DNA of 64,000 bases from Setophaga petechia (lineage: Eukaryota > Chordata > Aves > Passeriformes > Parulidae): assembly GCA_024362935.1 (NCBI GenBank), contig JANCRA010000001.1, forward strand, positions 51,123,501 to 51,187,500. Direction: 5' to 3'. Shown here in pieces: positions 39,001 through 51,400 of this stretch (its first letter is position 1; every line of letters begins with the position of its first letter). The notes below the pieces were generated by a model. It was given only the letters and a program-made list of their open reading frames with translations, did not search any database and had not been told where the DNA came from. The translations under genes and the position numbers were made by a program.

Positions 39001-42000
39001 TACTTCCTGCATCCAGAAATAGTTGCTTCTGTTTCTGATCCTGTTTATCCTTGTGCTCTTCTTTGGAGAGCTCCATGCCAAGTTTCAGATGAAATTTTGT
39101 TCCTGCAGTCAATGTTCAATCTGAGTGGAGAACAAGCACATTGTCTGTGGCAGATTTTGTCAGGGGCCATCGTTCCTGTTTCTCACTTACTGTGTGGACC
39201 AGAATTGAACTGTTGTGTCAGATGCTCTTTACTTTGCTTTGAGTGGTCTTTTTCCTCTATCGATATAATGCCAATACTAACTTTGTTGTTCTCATTGAAA
39301 CATGTGGAATGAGTTATGACAATTTATTTTGCAGGTTTTGAATCTCCTAACAGAGAAGGAAGTAAAACTGGTTTTGCCATCACACGCCATTGTTCCACGG
39401 ACGTTCATTCTCAAGCCAGGAATGGTGTTGTTTTTAGCAGCCTTGGGACGCATAGACTACTTAGAGGTAAGGGAAGAAAGGATTTTGGGTGCAGCTGCTT
39501 CATCTCTTACTGTAGTACCAGCCATAAAAGGCATTCTGGGTAGCTTTCCCAGACCCCTTCATTGTTGCTTTGGAGATGATGAATCAGTTCCTGAATCACT
39601 GCATGAAGTCAGAATGCCTTGGGATGGGTAGTTGGAAGGTTTGTTTCCTGGTACCAGCATGCAATATTACAGAGTGTATAATGGGAACTGCTTTTGAATG
39701 CTGAAAAACATCTTCAGTTTAGTGTGCTTCCCATGACATCCAGAGAGGTGTGAGGGAGGAAGAAGAATTTCAGAATTAACTGGGAAAATAGGTGGGTTTC
39801 CTCATTTCTGTATTTTGTGAAAGCTGCCTGCTAAGAGAGAAGAGTATAGACATTTTTCTTTCCTGGCAGACCTCTGAAGAACTTGCCCGAGGGGGCAATT
39901 AATTGCATGTGTATTTTAGTTTCTGTAAAAGTATTTTTCAAATATATTGTGTGTGTCCCCTGCCAATAATTTCTTCCATTATTAAAAATCCCATGCCATA
40001 CACCTTTATTGAACTGTGTGGAGTTGATCTCCCATGATGCTTCCTCTGTAAGGGGCAGTTTCTTCATAAGAACATTAGACATTATCATAAGTCTTAGATA
40101 ATTTTCTTCTCAGTAGCTTTCCCTGTTTTAGGGGTGTGTATGGCTATTCCTTTGTTTCAGTCTGCTTTCCAAGATCACCACAGAAATGTTGAATTGGTAC
40201 TTTGCTAAGGACACTCCTGACCCGCTGGAAGAAAACCAGAAAGGTGGAGGGGGCAGGGTTCTGTAAAGTAAAAAATGTACTGGTATGGCAGGAGCACACA
40301 TCAATTTATCAGTCTTATGTATCTCTGTCCTTCTGATATCTTGGAGGGCAATTGTGCTCAGATCGTGACAGAAGCTCCTGCCTCAGCTTAGACCTTTGAA
40401 CTTGAAGGAATTCCTGCCCTTATTTCTGACTGCTAGCAGTGTTTGGAGAGATCTCTCCCCTCTCTGACCTTGTTTTCTATTCCTGCAAAAGTGATGAGAG
40501 TGCCTGCTGAAATTGCTCCACCAGCTTAGCTTGAGAGCAGCTGGAACCAAGTCCTGCTGAATGAGCACTGTGTGTTAGAAGTGTAGAGTGATAGGAGAAG
40601 AAGCACCAGACCAGATGTCCATCACATCTTGCTCTGAATAACCACACTGAGTTTGTTCTTGTGAATTAAATGAGAGCAAAGGTGTCTCTTGGATGATTTA
40701 CCTGAGCTGAGCAGCTGTGCTGGCCATAAATGTGGAATTGGGGGTGCTTTGAGGCAGGATGGTGAAGCTGTGGGTCTTCTCTTCTGGAAACTCAAATCCC
40801 AGTTTTATATAAACCCTGGCTGCTGTCATTGGCAGAGGCAGGGACCTCTCAAACAGGGAGGGGACATCCAGTAGGGCAGGTTTTCAACATGCAGGAAAGA
40901 AATGGGGCAGGAGGGAGCAATTCAGGGCTGCTTTTCTCTTAGCATAATTAACATCCTTTTGGTATTTATTTCAGGGAGAAAAGCCTGCCTGGTTTTCTGT
41001 CTTGGCTTCTAACCTGTTGCCAGTCCATGTTACTACGCTGAGTAATGCAGACACCCTCTATGAGAAGCATGCAGGCCAAGAGTTCCTCAAGGTAAGGGGA
41101 GGTGCTGGGGGGAGCTTGTGGCTGCAGGTAGGCAGGACCCCTGTCTGGGGCACAACTGACAGGGAACATCCACAGGTATCAGGAGTTTGGCACTTGTGCA
41201 GTGGGTGAGTGGAGATGCTCAGTGTGAAGCACTATTGCACAGACTCTGGCTGAAGTGTGTTAGGAAAGAGCACTCTAGATGATGCATTTTCAGCAGAGTT
41301 TCTGCTTCTAGAATTCAGGCTGATAAGATCTGCAGTGCTCTGCATACTCACATTTGGGTCTTCTTGATTGCCTTGAAGTGCAGGCAGCAGCAACAGGGAT
41401 ATTTTCCATGGCAAACCTGCTGACTGGGGTTTCAGAGCAGATTGCAGCTGAAAAATTTACTTGTCTTATTCTTTCCCTGCTGGATCTTCTGCACATATCT
41501 TCATCTCTTGGTGGTCTTATTCCTTGGTATGGCAGTGTTCTGTGTAGCACTTGCAGATTGATGGGAGATGGGGTGAGCTGTCCTTGTCCTGGCATTTCCA
41601 TTCCTGTGCACATGGAGAACAAGTGCTGTCACTCACACCAAGGCAGGTGGCCTGATCCACCAGCTGCATCCTGCAGTGAGTGGGCACTCCATCTTTGCTC
41701 ACCTCCCACAGAGTTCCTCTGCATGTCATCCTGATTGTTCTGACAAACATGAAATAACACCTGGAGGTTTTCAGTCCAGCTCTTTATAGGCTAACATGTT
41801 TAATGTCTTTATTCTTCTTCTGCCTTGCTTGCCAGTTTGAGGTAGGAATGCTGAAGAATCTCTTGACTGTTAAATAATTTCTCTTTGTTTTAATCTTAGG
41901 TTCCCATGGGTGGGGAAGAGAGAATGAAAGAGTTCCCCCCACTTGTCCCTCAGGACATTACTCTGAAAGGAGTTGGTACCACTGAGGCAGTTGCAGATAT

Positions 42001-42795
42001 CAAGCTTTCCTCTGCAGGTAATTTCATATTTCTTCATTAGTTTGCTTTGCAGGGTCTGCATCTTAGAAACATTGATGGGAAGAGGCCTCTGAAGGGCTGA
42101 AGCTGTATTTCCTGCTCAGGGCAGGACTGTCAACAGCACAAAATCATAGCAGCTATGACTTTGTCCAGCTGAAGCCTCCAAGAATGGAGATTGGCAGCCA
42201 TGCTTGTACAGGATGGCAACATTGGAATACTTTATGTTGCCATACAGGTTCTGCAGCATCAGGGATGGCTGTGACACTGTCAGCTGTCCAGGTGAGAGGG
42301 AAAGGGCCATTGATTGATTGGAAAGCTTCCTTCTTGTGTTTTTGTAGTTCCCACCATCCCTTTTGAGTTTACCAGGAAAGAGCTGTGTCTGAGAAGAGTA
42401 ACCTGGCTTTAGGTGCTGCCTTCTGTTGGGAAAGGGCTGGAGATGACCTTTGAGCTTGGTTTCTCCAGCAACCACACAAGGGTAGCTCAGGTCTTTAGCC
42501 ACTCTGGGAGGCAGCAGTTTGTGTCAGAGCGTTGTTTTGATCCTGGGGACTTGTCTTCCTCACTGTCTGTGTTCTCTCTGGCTGTGCAGGCTGGGTGGCA
42601 GTGACGGCTCACGAGGAAGAGGAATTGCTGCTCCGAGCCTACACTCCCAAGGGCACTGCGTTGGTGGTGAGGGAGCCTCCCCTTCTGCCTTACATCAGTA
42701 CCATCAGAGGGGCCAGGATCCCAGGCACTCCTGCCTACAGGACCAAAAAACCTCCTTCCTTTGTGGAAAACCTAAGAACCACAGGAAGCAGATAG
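35063..42795 (+). CDS. NOA1: NOA1, mitochondrial circularly permuted GTPase (whole gene, 7 coding exons)
   Basis: Coding exons are 35063-36029, 37080-37244, 37945-38141, 39335-39466, 40975-41091, 41900-42017 and 42590-42795: 1902 nt, 633 aa. I recall about 698 aa in human; the shortfall seems to lie in the N-terminal region and C-terminal tail. An arginine-rich, acid-free N terminus ([20 protein letters not shown]) fits a mitochondrial presequence. CSGC (C101, C104) and CQRC (C140, C143) form a YqeH-type zinc site. GTPase motifs appear in permuted order: G4 NKVD (217-220), G5 SAK (258-260), G1 GATNSGKST (286-294), G2 around PGTT (322-325), G3 DTPG (434-437). This order defines the YqeH/NOA1 family, which acts in mitochondrial small-subunit assembly and translation. 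The start at 35063 was chosen because it opens the presequence and has G at -3; the frame stays open upstream. Confidence 0.97.
36030..37079 (+). other. NOA1: NOA1 intron 1
   Basis: A 1.05 kb GT-AG intron, a third of which is the CR1 copy at about 36226-36566. Nothing else is recognised. Confidence 0.85.
36226..36566 (+). mobile_element. CR1 LINE, 3' end, plus orientation, in NOA1 intron 1
   Basis: Sequence in the CR1 sense orientation runs from gtgaggagtggctgaag through aggaagttgtagccagg, ttggacattagcagg and ttcttcaccagaagggt to aggtcttttccagtct and tgatcctttgattcc. This is the standard CR1 3' region. It appears to have lost part of its middle (after gtggcacttagtgccatgg) compared with the copy at 2335-2965. 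It lies about 200 bp after the exon 1 donor. Confidence 0.88.
37080..37244 (+). CDS. NOA1: NOA1 coding exon 2
   Basis: The acceptor is gtttttccag|GAACAA and the donor is GTGG|GTGAGT. It completes the switch motif as [20 protein letters not shown] and continues through a charged, probably helical segment to QLKKQGYLV. Confidence 0.96.
37245..37944 (+). other. NOA1: NOA1 intron 2
   Basis: A 700 bp GT-AG intron with nothing recognisable in it. Confidence 0.75.
37945..38141 (+). CDS. NOA1: NOA1 coding exon 3
   Basis: It begins [19 protein letters not shown] and contains the G3 motif in [14 protein letters not shown]. The donor is GACTGT|GTAGGT. The entry phase is 1 and the exit phase is 0. Confidence 0.96.
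38142..39334 (+). other. NOA1: NOA1 intron 3
   Basis: A 1.2 kb GT-AG intron. Several open frames occur, but I see no recognisable domain or repeat family. Confidence 0.75.
39335..39466 (+). CDS. NOA1: NOA1 coding exon 4
   Basis: 44 whole codons, [19 protein letters not shown] then [20 protein letters not shown] and DYLE. This is the conserved C-terminal region after the GTPase fold. The donor is TTAGAG|GTAAGG. Confidence 0.96.
39467..40974 (+). other. NOA1: NOA1 intron 4
   Basis: A 1.5 kb GT-AG intron. I recognise nothing in it. Confidence 0.75.
40975..41091 (+). CDS. NOA1: NOA1 coding exon 5
   Basis: 39 whole codons: [19 protein letters not shown] and [15 protein letters not shown]. The acceptor is tttatttcag|GGAGAA and the donor is CTCAAG|GTAAGG. 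Confidence 0.96.
41900..42017 (+). CDS. NOA1: NOA1 coding exon 6
   Basis: It encodes [19 protein letters not shown] and [13 protein letters not shown] plus one base. The acceptor is tttaatcttag|GTTCCC and the donor is GCAG|GTAATT. Confidence 0.96.
42590..42795 (+). CDS. NOA1: NOA1 coding exon 7 (terminal)
   Basis: The acceptor is gctgtgcag|GCTGGG. It encodes [33 protein letters not shown] and [10 protein letters not shown], then ends [10 protein letters not shown] before TAG at 42793-42795. The C-terminal tail is less basic and shorter than the lysine-rich mammalian tail as I recall it. Confidence 0.95.
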
Positions 42796-43600
42796 CACTT
42801 GTCATCATCCGAGCAAGGCAGAAGCCAGAACGGCCCCTGGAGAACCTTGTGACTTACTGGTATTCAGAAAATGTTGGGACTCATTTTGAAAGGCCAGCAG
42901 CCACATTTTGGGAAGTAGGGCTGGGGGAGGAGCTCCACAAGTCCCCATGTGATCCAGCTGCTGAACTGCAGCCATTTTGAATGAACTGAAGGGCTGGGAC
43001 CTTGCTGTGGGAGGAGAAACTGCTTCTCCCTGGGATCTGCATTCATGGGCAGACCCCTTTACCTGTCCCCTCTTGAAATATAGGGTGGAACTCACCTACC
43101 TGACCTGGTCTGACTTTGCTGCTTGTAGAGTAGGTGGTTTCTTGCAGGCATACTCCCTCATTTCAGAAATCATCACCTTGTTTTTAAGGTGTTTCCATAG
43201 TTAAGGGGGTGGAGGGAGTTGAAAGGAGCAGGGAATGCTCCAGTGTGGGTATGACCCTCCTAGTGGCTGATACTGATTCAACTACATTGACCAGAAGTCG
43301 TGTCCTTTCTCTCCTTCAGCATCTAAGGCAGATTAGGGTGTGCAGTATCCTGCTTTTGGACACAGGAAAAATGATTTAATGAAAAGCAGGTCTGCTCATG
43401 TGCTTAAAGAGGAAAGTTTTGCAATTCACTGCTTTGATTTGGTTTCTGTAGCTTGGGTACAGGTTTTTGAAACCAAGGGTATAGAATAAAACTTCTCAAA
43501 GATGATCTTTTGTTGACCTAGTTGACAAAGCACTCTTTGTGTGGGTATGAGCATCTTGCTAAACACATAGTCTAGTGCAAGAATAAACATGCTGAATCTG
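42796..43600 (+). other. NOA1: NOA1 3' UTR and 3' end region
   Basis: Non-coding sequence after the NOA1 stop. AATAAA signals occur at 43485-43490 and 43582-43587. Either would give a 3' UTR of roughly 0.7-0.8 kb. I did not see an earlier AATAAA. Confidence 0.55.
43485..43490 (+). terminator. NOA1: Candidate NOA1 poly(A) signal AATAAA
   Basis: This is the first AATAAA I find after the NOA1 stop codon, in gtatagaataaaacttc. A second lies at 43582-43587. Confidence 0.4.
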
Positions 43601-46600
43601 CCAGAGACAGGCTGACTGTGAGAGACACATGGCCAGTCAGTCTGCTGAAAAAGAGGCAAAAAGAAGTATCTTTTAATCTCCCTACGATTTCACTGATGTT
43701 TTCCTCAGTCAGTCCATTGGTCCCCAGAGGTGGCTCTGCTGTCCTTGCATCCTTGGCTGTTCTCCTGATGAAACCTGGGTGATCAGCAGAAATCATTGGC
43801 TCATTCAGCATCCTCTTCTCACCTTTGTTGCCTGTGGGATGTGTTGGCATTCCTTTTGTGAAGCCTGTCCCTTTGCCCTGCTCTTTGTTTCCCCTCATTT
43901 TTAGCCCAGACCCACCATGTGGGTTTGTCTGCAGGCCCTGCTCAGGGCTGCTCTCATCCCCCATGAGAAGGTGCCAGGGCCTCCTGTGGAGCCACTTTCT
44001 GTGCTCTGCCACTTCCTTCAGCTCTTCCTTGCCCTGCACTGCCCCCTCCTTCCCTGCTCCCCATGCTGTGGGCTGGTGAGATGGGGTGGGCCAGGTGGGG
44101 CCATGGTGGCTTTAAGAAATTCTTGGTTCAGCACTGTCCTGGGGGAGTTCCCTGTCCTTGCTGGCAGCTGCCCAGTCCTCCCTGTGTAGAAAATCAGTTG
44201 TTCTTTATGAAGGTCAGTCTGCTGCCAGTGAACCCAGGGAATGTGGTTCACATGTGTTCAGTCTGTGCCTAGACTAGAGTTCTTCCTGTACATTAGACAA
44301 AATATGTGCACTCTCGCCTTGACTTCTCAGGAAGCCTTTTCTAGTACTTTCTAGAACTAAAAAAAACTATGGCAGCATGTTCCTCACTGCTCAGGCTGTG
44401 ACTCACGCAGCTGTCCTGTTTTCCTCTGTTTCTCTGTTGTGAAAGCCAGCACATGTGTGGCCACTCCTAGGCTGTGCTTGGCAAGCCTCAGAGCACAAGC
44501 AGCAAGATCCAGAATGTGTTTTTTCCAACATGGGTATACAGGACTGTAGCTGTCTTCCTGGCTGGATTTCTTTGTGCTCTTGGCAGGCCTCACATTTGGC
44601 TGCCAAAATTACTGAAGCAGTTGCCAGCAGGACTGGTGTGAGGATTATCTGTTTTAGCTGTGCTAATCTTCAAAATGCTGTGACTTTCAATTTCCCCTTC
44701 ACAAAGGGAAAAAGCACATCTTTTTAATGTTTAAGAACAAGATTCTAGAAGCTTTTTTTTTTTTGGGGAGATTCTTTTTAAAATTACTTTTGCAGTGATG
44801 GAAGAGAAAGTGCCACATTTATCTCAATTGTTGTAATACACACAGCAGACCAACTCCTGTACAAATTCTGCCCATTCTTTTTGAGCAGGCCATGGATTTA
44901 TCAAGCACTTTCCTTGACTTGCTTATAGCTAAATGGGAGAACGATGTTGCTATGTGTATTTCTTCAAAACTGGGTATCTTGAACATTTTAAAGCTGACAA
45001 GAGGCTAAACAATTTCTTTATGTGTGTAGAAACAGCATGAACAACTCATGTTGTGCAGTTTATGTCTTAGGCAAGAATACTGAGAAGAATGCAAAAGAAT
45101 ACAAGACAGGGACCTCTGCATCTTGAACAAATGCAGGAATCCAAACTTCTTCCTGCATGATTTACATGCATCAGATGGTGGTGAGAGAGAAAGATTATCA
45201 AGATCTGCCAGAACTGCCACCTTAATATCACAACCCAAAAGCAGGTGAAGGTATTGAAAGAAACCAAAGTGCCACCTATTGCTTTTCATGCTTGGCTGTG
45301 TGGCAGGTGTGGGGATGATGTACACCATGAGTAGGGACTGGTAGACAGCACTTCCCCTCTGCACGTCAGAGGTGTGAAAGGCTCTGTAGCTTCTGGAGGC
45401 AAAAGCCACTATAATGTTCTTGTGGGGATGGTGCAATTCTGCTGTTGCCTGAATTCAGAGCTGTGCTTACAGGCCACAAGAGAATCCATCACTCCTGCCT
45501 GTCTAGGTTCCAGCTTAAAAGTAGCTTTGGTACTGATTTCCATAAAAACATCCATTTGGCATAATACTCATGGGCTGCAGAGGTGAATTTGCCTGGCTCT
45601 GCCTTTTTGCTTTGTAAAGTTCCCACACATATGGTGGCTTTAGTTCTTCCTGGAGCACTGCCTGGGGTGGTGTCACTCTGTTCCCAATGTGAAACAGACT
45701 GTAATTTGCACAGGCTGTTCCTCAAACTTTTGTAGAAGACTAAAAGTTTGGATTTGTTTCCATCGCTGAAGTGTCTGGAAAAAGAAAGGTAAAATGATTA
45801 AGAACTTCAAACACTCAAAAAGTCAAGAAGAGGGAAAAAGCTGGAGCAAATAGAAGAAAAGAAGTAGCAGAAACTGCCTAAAAGAGGACTGCATTTAGAG
45901 ACAACAAGGTTTATACTTCGTGGTCTTATGTGCAAATCTCACCACAGGAACATTTGAAAACCAGGGCCTGAAGTTTGGGCCCCAAAGACCTTAAAATTTT
46001 ACAGTTCTAGAATGGGGTACAGTTGACAAGTGTTATGGAAACAGAGGAAAACATAAATAGCTACAGTTTGTCTTTACAAAACTGTCAGAAATCTGTCCAC
46101 AGAGATGAAATATCATGTCTCTGTGATCTGATGTATGCTCCACAACCAAAACCACAAAAGAAAACGTACTGCATTTGTTTTAAGGGTACACTTGAACTCA
46201 GCAAACAGTTCTTGAGGTGAGAATACCTTTAAACCTTTACACATTTACACATTTGCTAATTGGAAATAAAAATGTAACTACTAGTCCTGGTCTTTCCCTG
46301 TGCATGGTAGATTGTACTGCATTTAGTCTGAAATTAATAAACTGGTACATAGTCACATGAATTTTGGAAATTTAAATTAAGCTATCTACAGTTATAAAAG
46401 AGAGATTTTATTCTACACCACTAGAACATTTGGTGTGGCTTTGGTTTATTTGTCTATAAGATGAGAAAACCACTTATACAGTACATTCTATATTTACAAA
46501 ACAAGCACATTTAATTTTAGAAAAACACAGTGAAGTGAGGGAAGCCTGACATTTTTTTCTAAAAGTCAAGGCAGGCAAAGTTAGAGGTTAGAAGCAGGTC

Positions 46601-48396
46601 CTTGAGCTTCTAAATGTCAGATTTGCCAAGACCTTAATAAAATCCTGCAAATACAAAATATGTTGTAAACATTAACAATGGGACAAGAAAATAACAATAT
46701 ATCAAATACATGTGCAAAGGTTCTGAGAGTGTGCTGAACCTCTTGCAGTTATGACAAGCAGAGGAAATATGGGAAAAGAGAGAAAAGAAGAAAAAAGTGT
46801 AAAAACATGGTGTCCAACAGAGGGAGGTTAACCTCACTGATGTGCTGTTCACACTTTGTTACTCTACAAGGTGAGGGGACTCGGGCAGAGAGCTTTGAGT
46901 ATATTGCTCCTTTTTGTCCAAAGAATAAGGGAAATTTAGAGAAGTAAAGGAAATTCGTCCCAATAAGTATTAGGAAATGTGTCAGACAGTATGCATGCAG
47001 CTAAGTCTTTCAAATTAGTGCCTTAGAGGACATGTTTTTCCTGATGTGAACTAACTGGGAAATGCAGTAAATATCTTTTGACTGGAACTTATCAGGCAAT
47101 GAACTGACACAGGGAGTCACTGGGCAAAATTTAAGGTTTATCCATAGTTACAATCCTGCAGATTTTAAGGTTAGAGATTTTTGGCTAAAACTCTAGTGGA
47201 CAGGCAAATGCTTTTAAATTTGAGTATCCAATCTTTATGAATCCAGTGAGCATTTTGGAAACAATCATTTGACATCCATGTTACAACCTACCCACTTGTT
47301 GCTGGGCTTTGGGCACTCTGGGCTCTCTCTGTGGAGCTCTAGGACTTGTGGGTACATCTATGTAGAAGCTCCCAGTAATTTTTTTGTGATAATACATAAT
47401 TCAGCCTTTTTAAAAGAACCTGTGACCCTTTGAAATGCTGTGGTAGTCAGTACTGCTGAGTGTGGAAGTCATGAAAAGGAATGAACGTGTTTCAGGATCG
47501 CTGGCATCCGTATGGACAAGCACCTTTGGATGAGTGAGGGAAGTGGCAGACTGCCCCTTGGTTTGTTGCTGGCAGTCCTGTTTGAGAAGCAGGAACTGGC
47601 CAATTAAACCAGTTCACATTAAATTTCTTCAGGCTGCTCAATTTATTTAAATGTGATACTGGTGGGATGCATCCTGAGGATGACCAACAGTGATGTCAAA
47701 ACTTCACAGTAAGGAAAGCTGTGGCAAAGAAGGGAATTAACTGTATACTGTTTAGGAAAAATTACTCAAGTGACCCACAGTAAATCAATAGGGGCTCTTG
47801 TGGGACAAAGCCCTCAGCAAATTAACAATGTGTAATGACCTTGACAAATGAAAACCCTGAGAGCTGGGCTAAGCATACAAAGTCATTGAGAAAGCAGTGA
47901 GGATACTAATAAATTAGCCTAATTCCACAAGGACTGGCAAATTCTCTTCTCCCCATTCCTAAGCCTACAAAAAAAAAGGAAAACTAAAGACAAAGGGGTC
48001 AGGAGGAGGCTGAGGGCTGTCAGTGCCCTCTGAAAGAGGGACATGTAGAGGGGCATGCTTAAGAACGATGCCAAAACTACAGTAAGCCTAGAAATGAAAC
48101 AGCCAGAAATAAAATTGCTGATGTTTCCCAACAGTGCAGGCCAAAACATGGTTCCTGTTTGAACAATTCAGAGGCTTAGGTTAGGGTTACGATACTTGAT
48201 TCTGAAAAGGCAGCCTTTCAGTCAAGTTTTGATTGAGGGACTCTATGGAACCACTGCAAAGTGCACTGCACTTGTCTGGTTAATGGAGCATGAGAGAGGT
48301 GAAGCTGATGGTGGTCAAGGGAGCAACACACTACAAATTAAAGGAACGGGCTCAAGTGGAAATGAACACCACTGAGAGTGAGTGCAGAACTGTTGC

Positions 48397-48436
48397 ACCC
48401 AAAGTTATCCGTGTGTACCCAAAGTTATCCGTGTGT
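48397..48436. repeat. Perfect 20 bp tandem duplication
   Basis: The unit acccaaagttatccgtgtgt occurs twice without a mismatch, at 48397-48416 and 48417-48436. The absence of mismatches suggests a recent duplication or an assembly artefact. Confidence 0.95.
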
Positions 48437-51400
48437 ACAGATCATTTTGCTGTCAAACTGAAGATCATTAAACATGCCTAACTCTTAGATAACTAAATTG
48501 AGGTTAAAGCTGTCATTTATGCCAGGCAAAGAGAAATTCTAGCAAAACAACAAACTAACAAAACCCAAGCAAGCCCTTCATCACATTTTGAGCAGCCTCA
48601 GTGAAATTCAAGGTCAACCAACACAACAGGATGGAAATAACCACATGTATAAATCCTTAGAACACTACTTTAAAGGGAAGGTGTGCATTAGGTTTGACTA
48701 GTTATGAAAAAACCATTTTGCTGCCTGTGACTGTAATTTTTGAAAATTATGTTCTTTTCAGTGTTAGCATGTTGAACTACATTATGAACATACATTTGTA
48801 AATGGACGCTTGCACCAATCTGTTTCCAGTCTTGGGTTAGGACTAATGTACATGACAAAATCTAAGTGTTAGGAAAGTGACATCGTTCCATTTTCTGCCA
48901 ACAGGTCAGCTTTTGAAAAAGCATAAGGAATAATACATATGCTTCTGATATTCAACAATCTGTCAAAAAAGGTTTATGTTGTTTTGAGTTCTCCTGAAAT
49001 TGCATCACATTAACATCAAACCTCAAAAACATTTGTTGTGCTGGTAAGAAGATGAAAACCTAGATGGAAATGGATATAGGTTTAAAAGGAAGGAAAACCT
49101 TCTCTTTTATTGCTTTTAATCTTCTACCTTCAATTAAAATGATTTCTAACAGAGATGCCAGAGGCTGCCTGAAGGAAAATTTTCTGTTGACAACAGTGGT
49201 GACTGTATTTTATTCATATTTGTGATAGAAAGGTTACTGCTTTGACTGGGGCTTATTTACTTGGGTGCATATAAACCCTCAAATGATAGATTATTAATTC
49301 TTTCTCTGTGTTTACACAATGAGTAAACCTAATAGCATTCCTGCTGATACTGCCACTGATTTTTATTTACTTTCCAGAATATGATGCATAGTGAAGTATT
49401 ACAACACTCAGTTCATTTGGGCCTTGCTTTACTTCTGCTTTTACCTAAACCCACTTCCACTTGAAAGCATCTAAGCACTGCGAAATTACTGAGCAACGTG
49501 GCCCAAGGAATCTGTGGATTTGTGATTGTGTAACCTGCCACTAAATGTTCCATCTTTACATCCCTGAGTTGTGGATCAGGTGGGATACATCTTCCTTAAG
49601 CACCCAGACACTTTCTCTTCCTCGAATGCTAGAAATAAGCCAGAACTATTTTGGTTGGATCTCTTTTTTCCTGGAGATTTGCCACAGTAGAAAAAGAAGG
49701 ACCTGCAGAATAAGTCAGAATAATTTATACCTACACAATACCGAATTCTTTGGGGTTTTTTCTACATCTTTTTGCAAATGGAATAGTGAATTACCAGGAA
49801 CACAGATATTATTAACTGACTCTTCAGGCAGTCAGATTACCAGGGAAAATAAGAGACAAAGGTAAATCAGACTGGGAAAAATATCCTTCAAAAATATTCT
49901 ACTGGGGAAATTTCAAATAGGGAAAACAAAAAGCCATTCACTGGGCATGCTGTGAAAGCTGAAATATTTGAAAACAACCTAATCAGACTGATCATATCAC
50001 AGGTTTTTCATTAAAACTTTATGTGGTCAATATATGAATAAAAACATTCTGGATTCCCACTCATAAGTACTCCTGAATATTTCTTTCTAATTCTGATTTC
50101 TGAAGTGATAGATACTTTTCTTTACATTTGCTCTTGGATTTCTGCAGCTTTCTTCTGCTAAATGTTGATGCAACTTAATTTTCCAATCATAAAATGGCCT
50201 TCTGAACTTTCCAACTTGTTGGGAAAATTAATATTTTAACAGTACTGACAAATAAATGCAGGCCAAATATTTCCAATGCTTTGCCTCTCAAGCAGCCATA
50301 AAAATAAAAATAGCCAATCACAGGACCATAGACCTTCAAAATGTTTCCATTTTAGTGTTTTCACCTTCCTTTGAGTGGTTTATGATAGAGATGAAAACAG
50401 CAGCACCTGCAGAAAAAAAAAAAAAAGAAAGGGCAGAGGGGCAGAATTGACTGTAATTCAAAAGAAGTCACTCATTATGGGTTTGGGAGTGGGTGATGCT
50501 GAAATATGACCAAGAACTGACATTTATGGTTCCTTGGTTCTCTACAAGAAACATTAATGTACTCTGGATCACTGGATAAATGAATGAAAAGGGAAGACAA
50601 AAGAATGAAGCATGGAAAAAAGAACCACCCAGGCCAAGGTGATCACCAGTAAAATTGCTCCTCCTTTTGTACTTGCTCTTTCAGTGATTAGCTTTTGCCA
50701 TTAATTTAATCCAAAATGACAGGGTGCTGCACATCAGCCCAGGTATCAGTCTGATCAAATGGCAGAATCCAAGGAGCATGAAGCACAGCTGGCCCTCAGG
50801 TGCTCCAGGAATGCTCACAGTTCAGTTATGGCTCATGGGTGAGACATGGGATACATCAAAGGGATGTTCTACAGACCTCTCAGCTTTAATTAGGCTATTG
50901 CATACTGGTCTGTGATGACAGTGAACACATTCTACAACACATTTCAAAAATCTGTGGTGACTGCAAAACCAAATATAATTCTAACATTTGATTTGCAAAT
51001 ATTTAGGGCAGGTGAAGAACAATTCAAGAATATCCTCAGCGATGCCTTTTTATTAAATTCATTGAGTGTGGATATATTTTAGATCTGTAGGTATTTGCAT
51101 AATGAGCATACTTGATAAATAATTACTAAGTTACAGTTAATTATCCAATTAATTATGAGAAAATCAATTTGAAGAGTTGAAATTGAGAAATCTTACAAGT
51201 TGAAGCAAAAGACGTGAAGAGCAGATGAAAGGAAAAGGTAAATTCAATTAAAATGCCATCTAAACCAACCTCATAATTTTTAAGACAGTGACAAGGGTGG
51301 GCAGCTTGCATCCTACTGCTGTGAGATACTTCTCTGCCACTGAGATTTCCAACACCATTAGCTCTGATCCTCTGAACCTTTGCACAGTAGCTCTGTCTAT

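Noticed and set aside
45005..45436. 143-codon minus-strand frame as a possible gene
   Set aside because: It is Cys/Ser/His-rich with no family resemblance and no evidence of splicing or a promoter.
48174..48192. Telomere-like ttaggttagggtta string
   Set aside because: There are only about two units and it is not a tandem array; it is too short to call an interstitial telomeric repeat.
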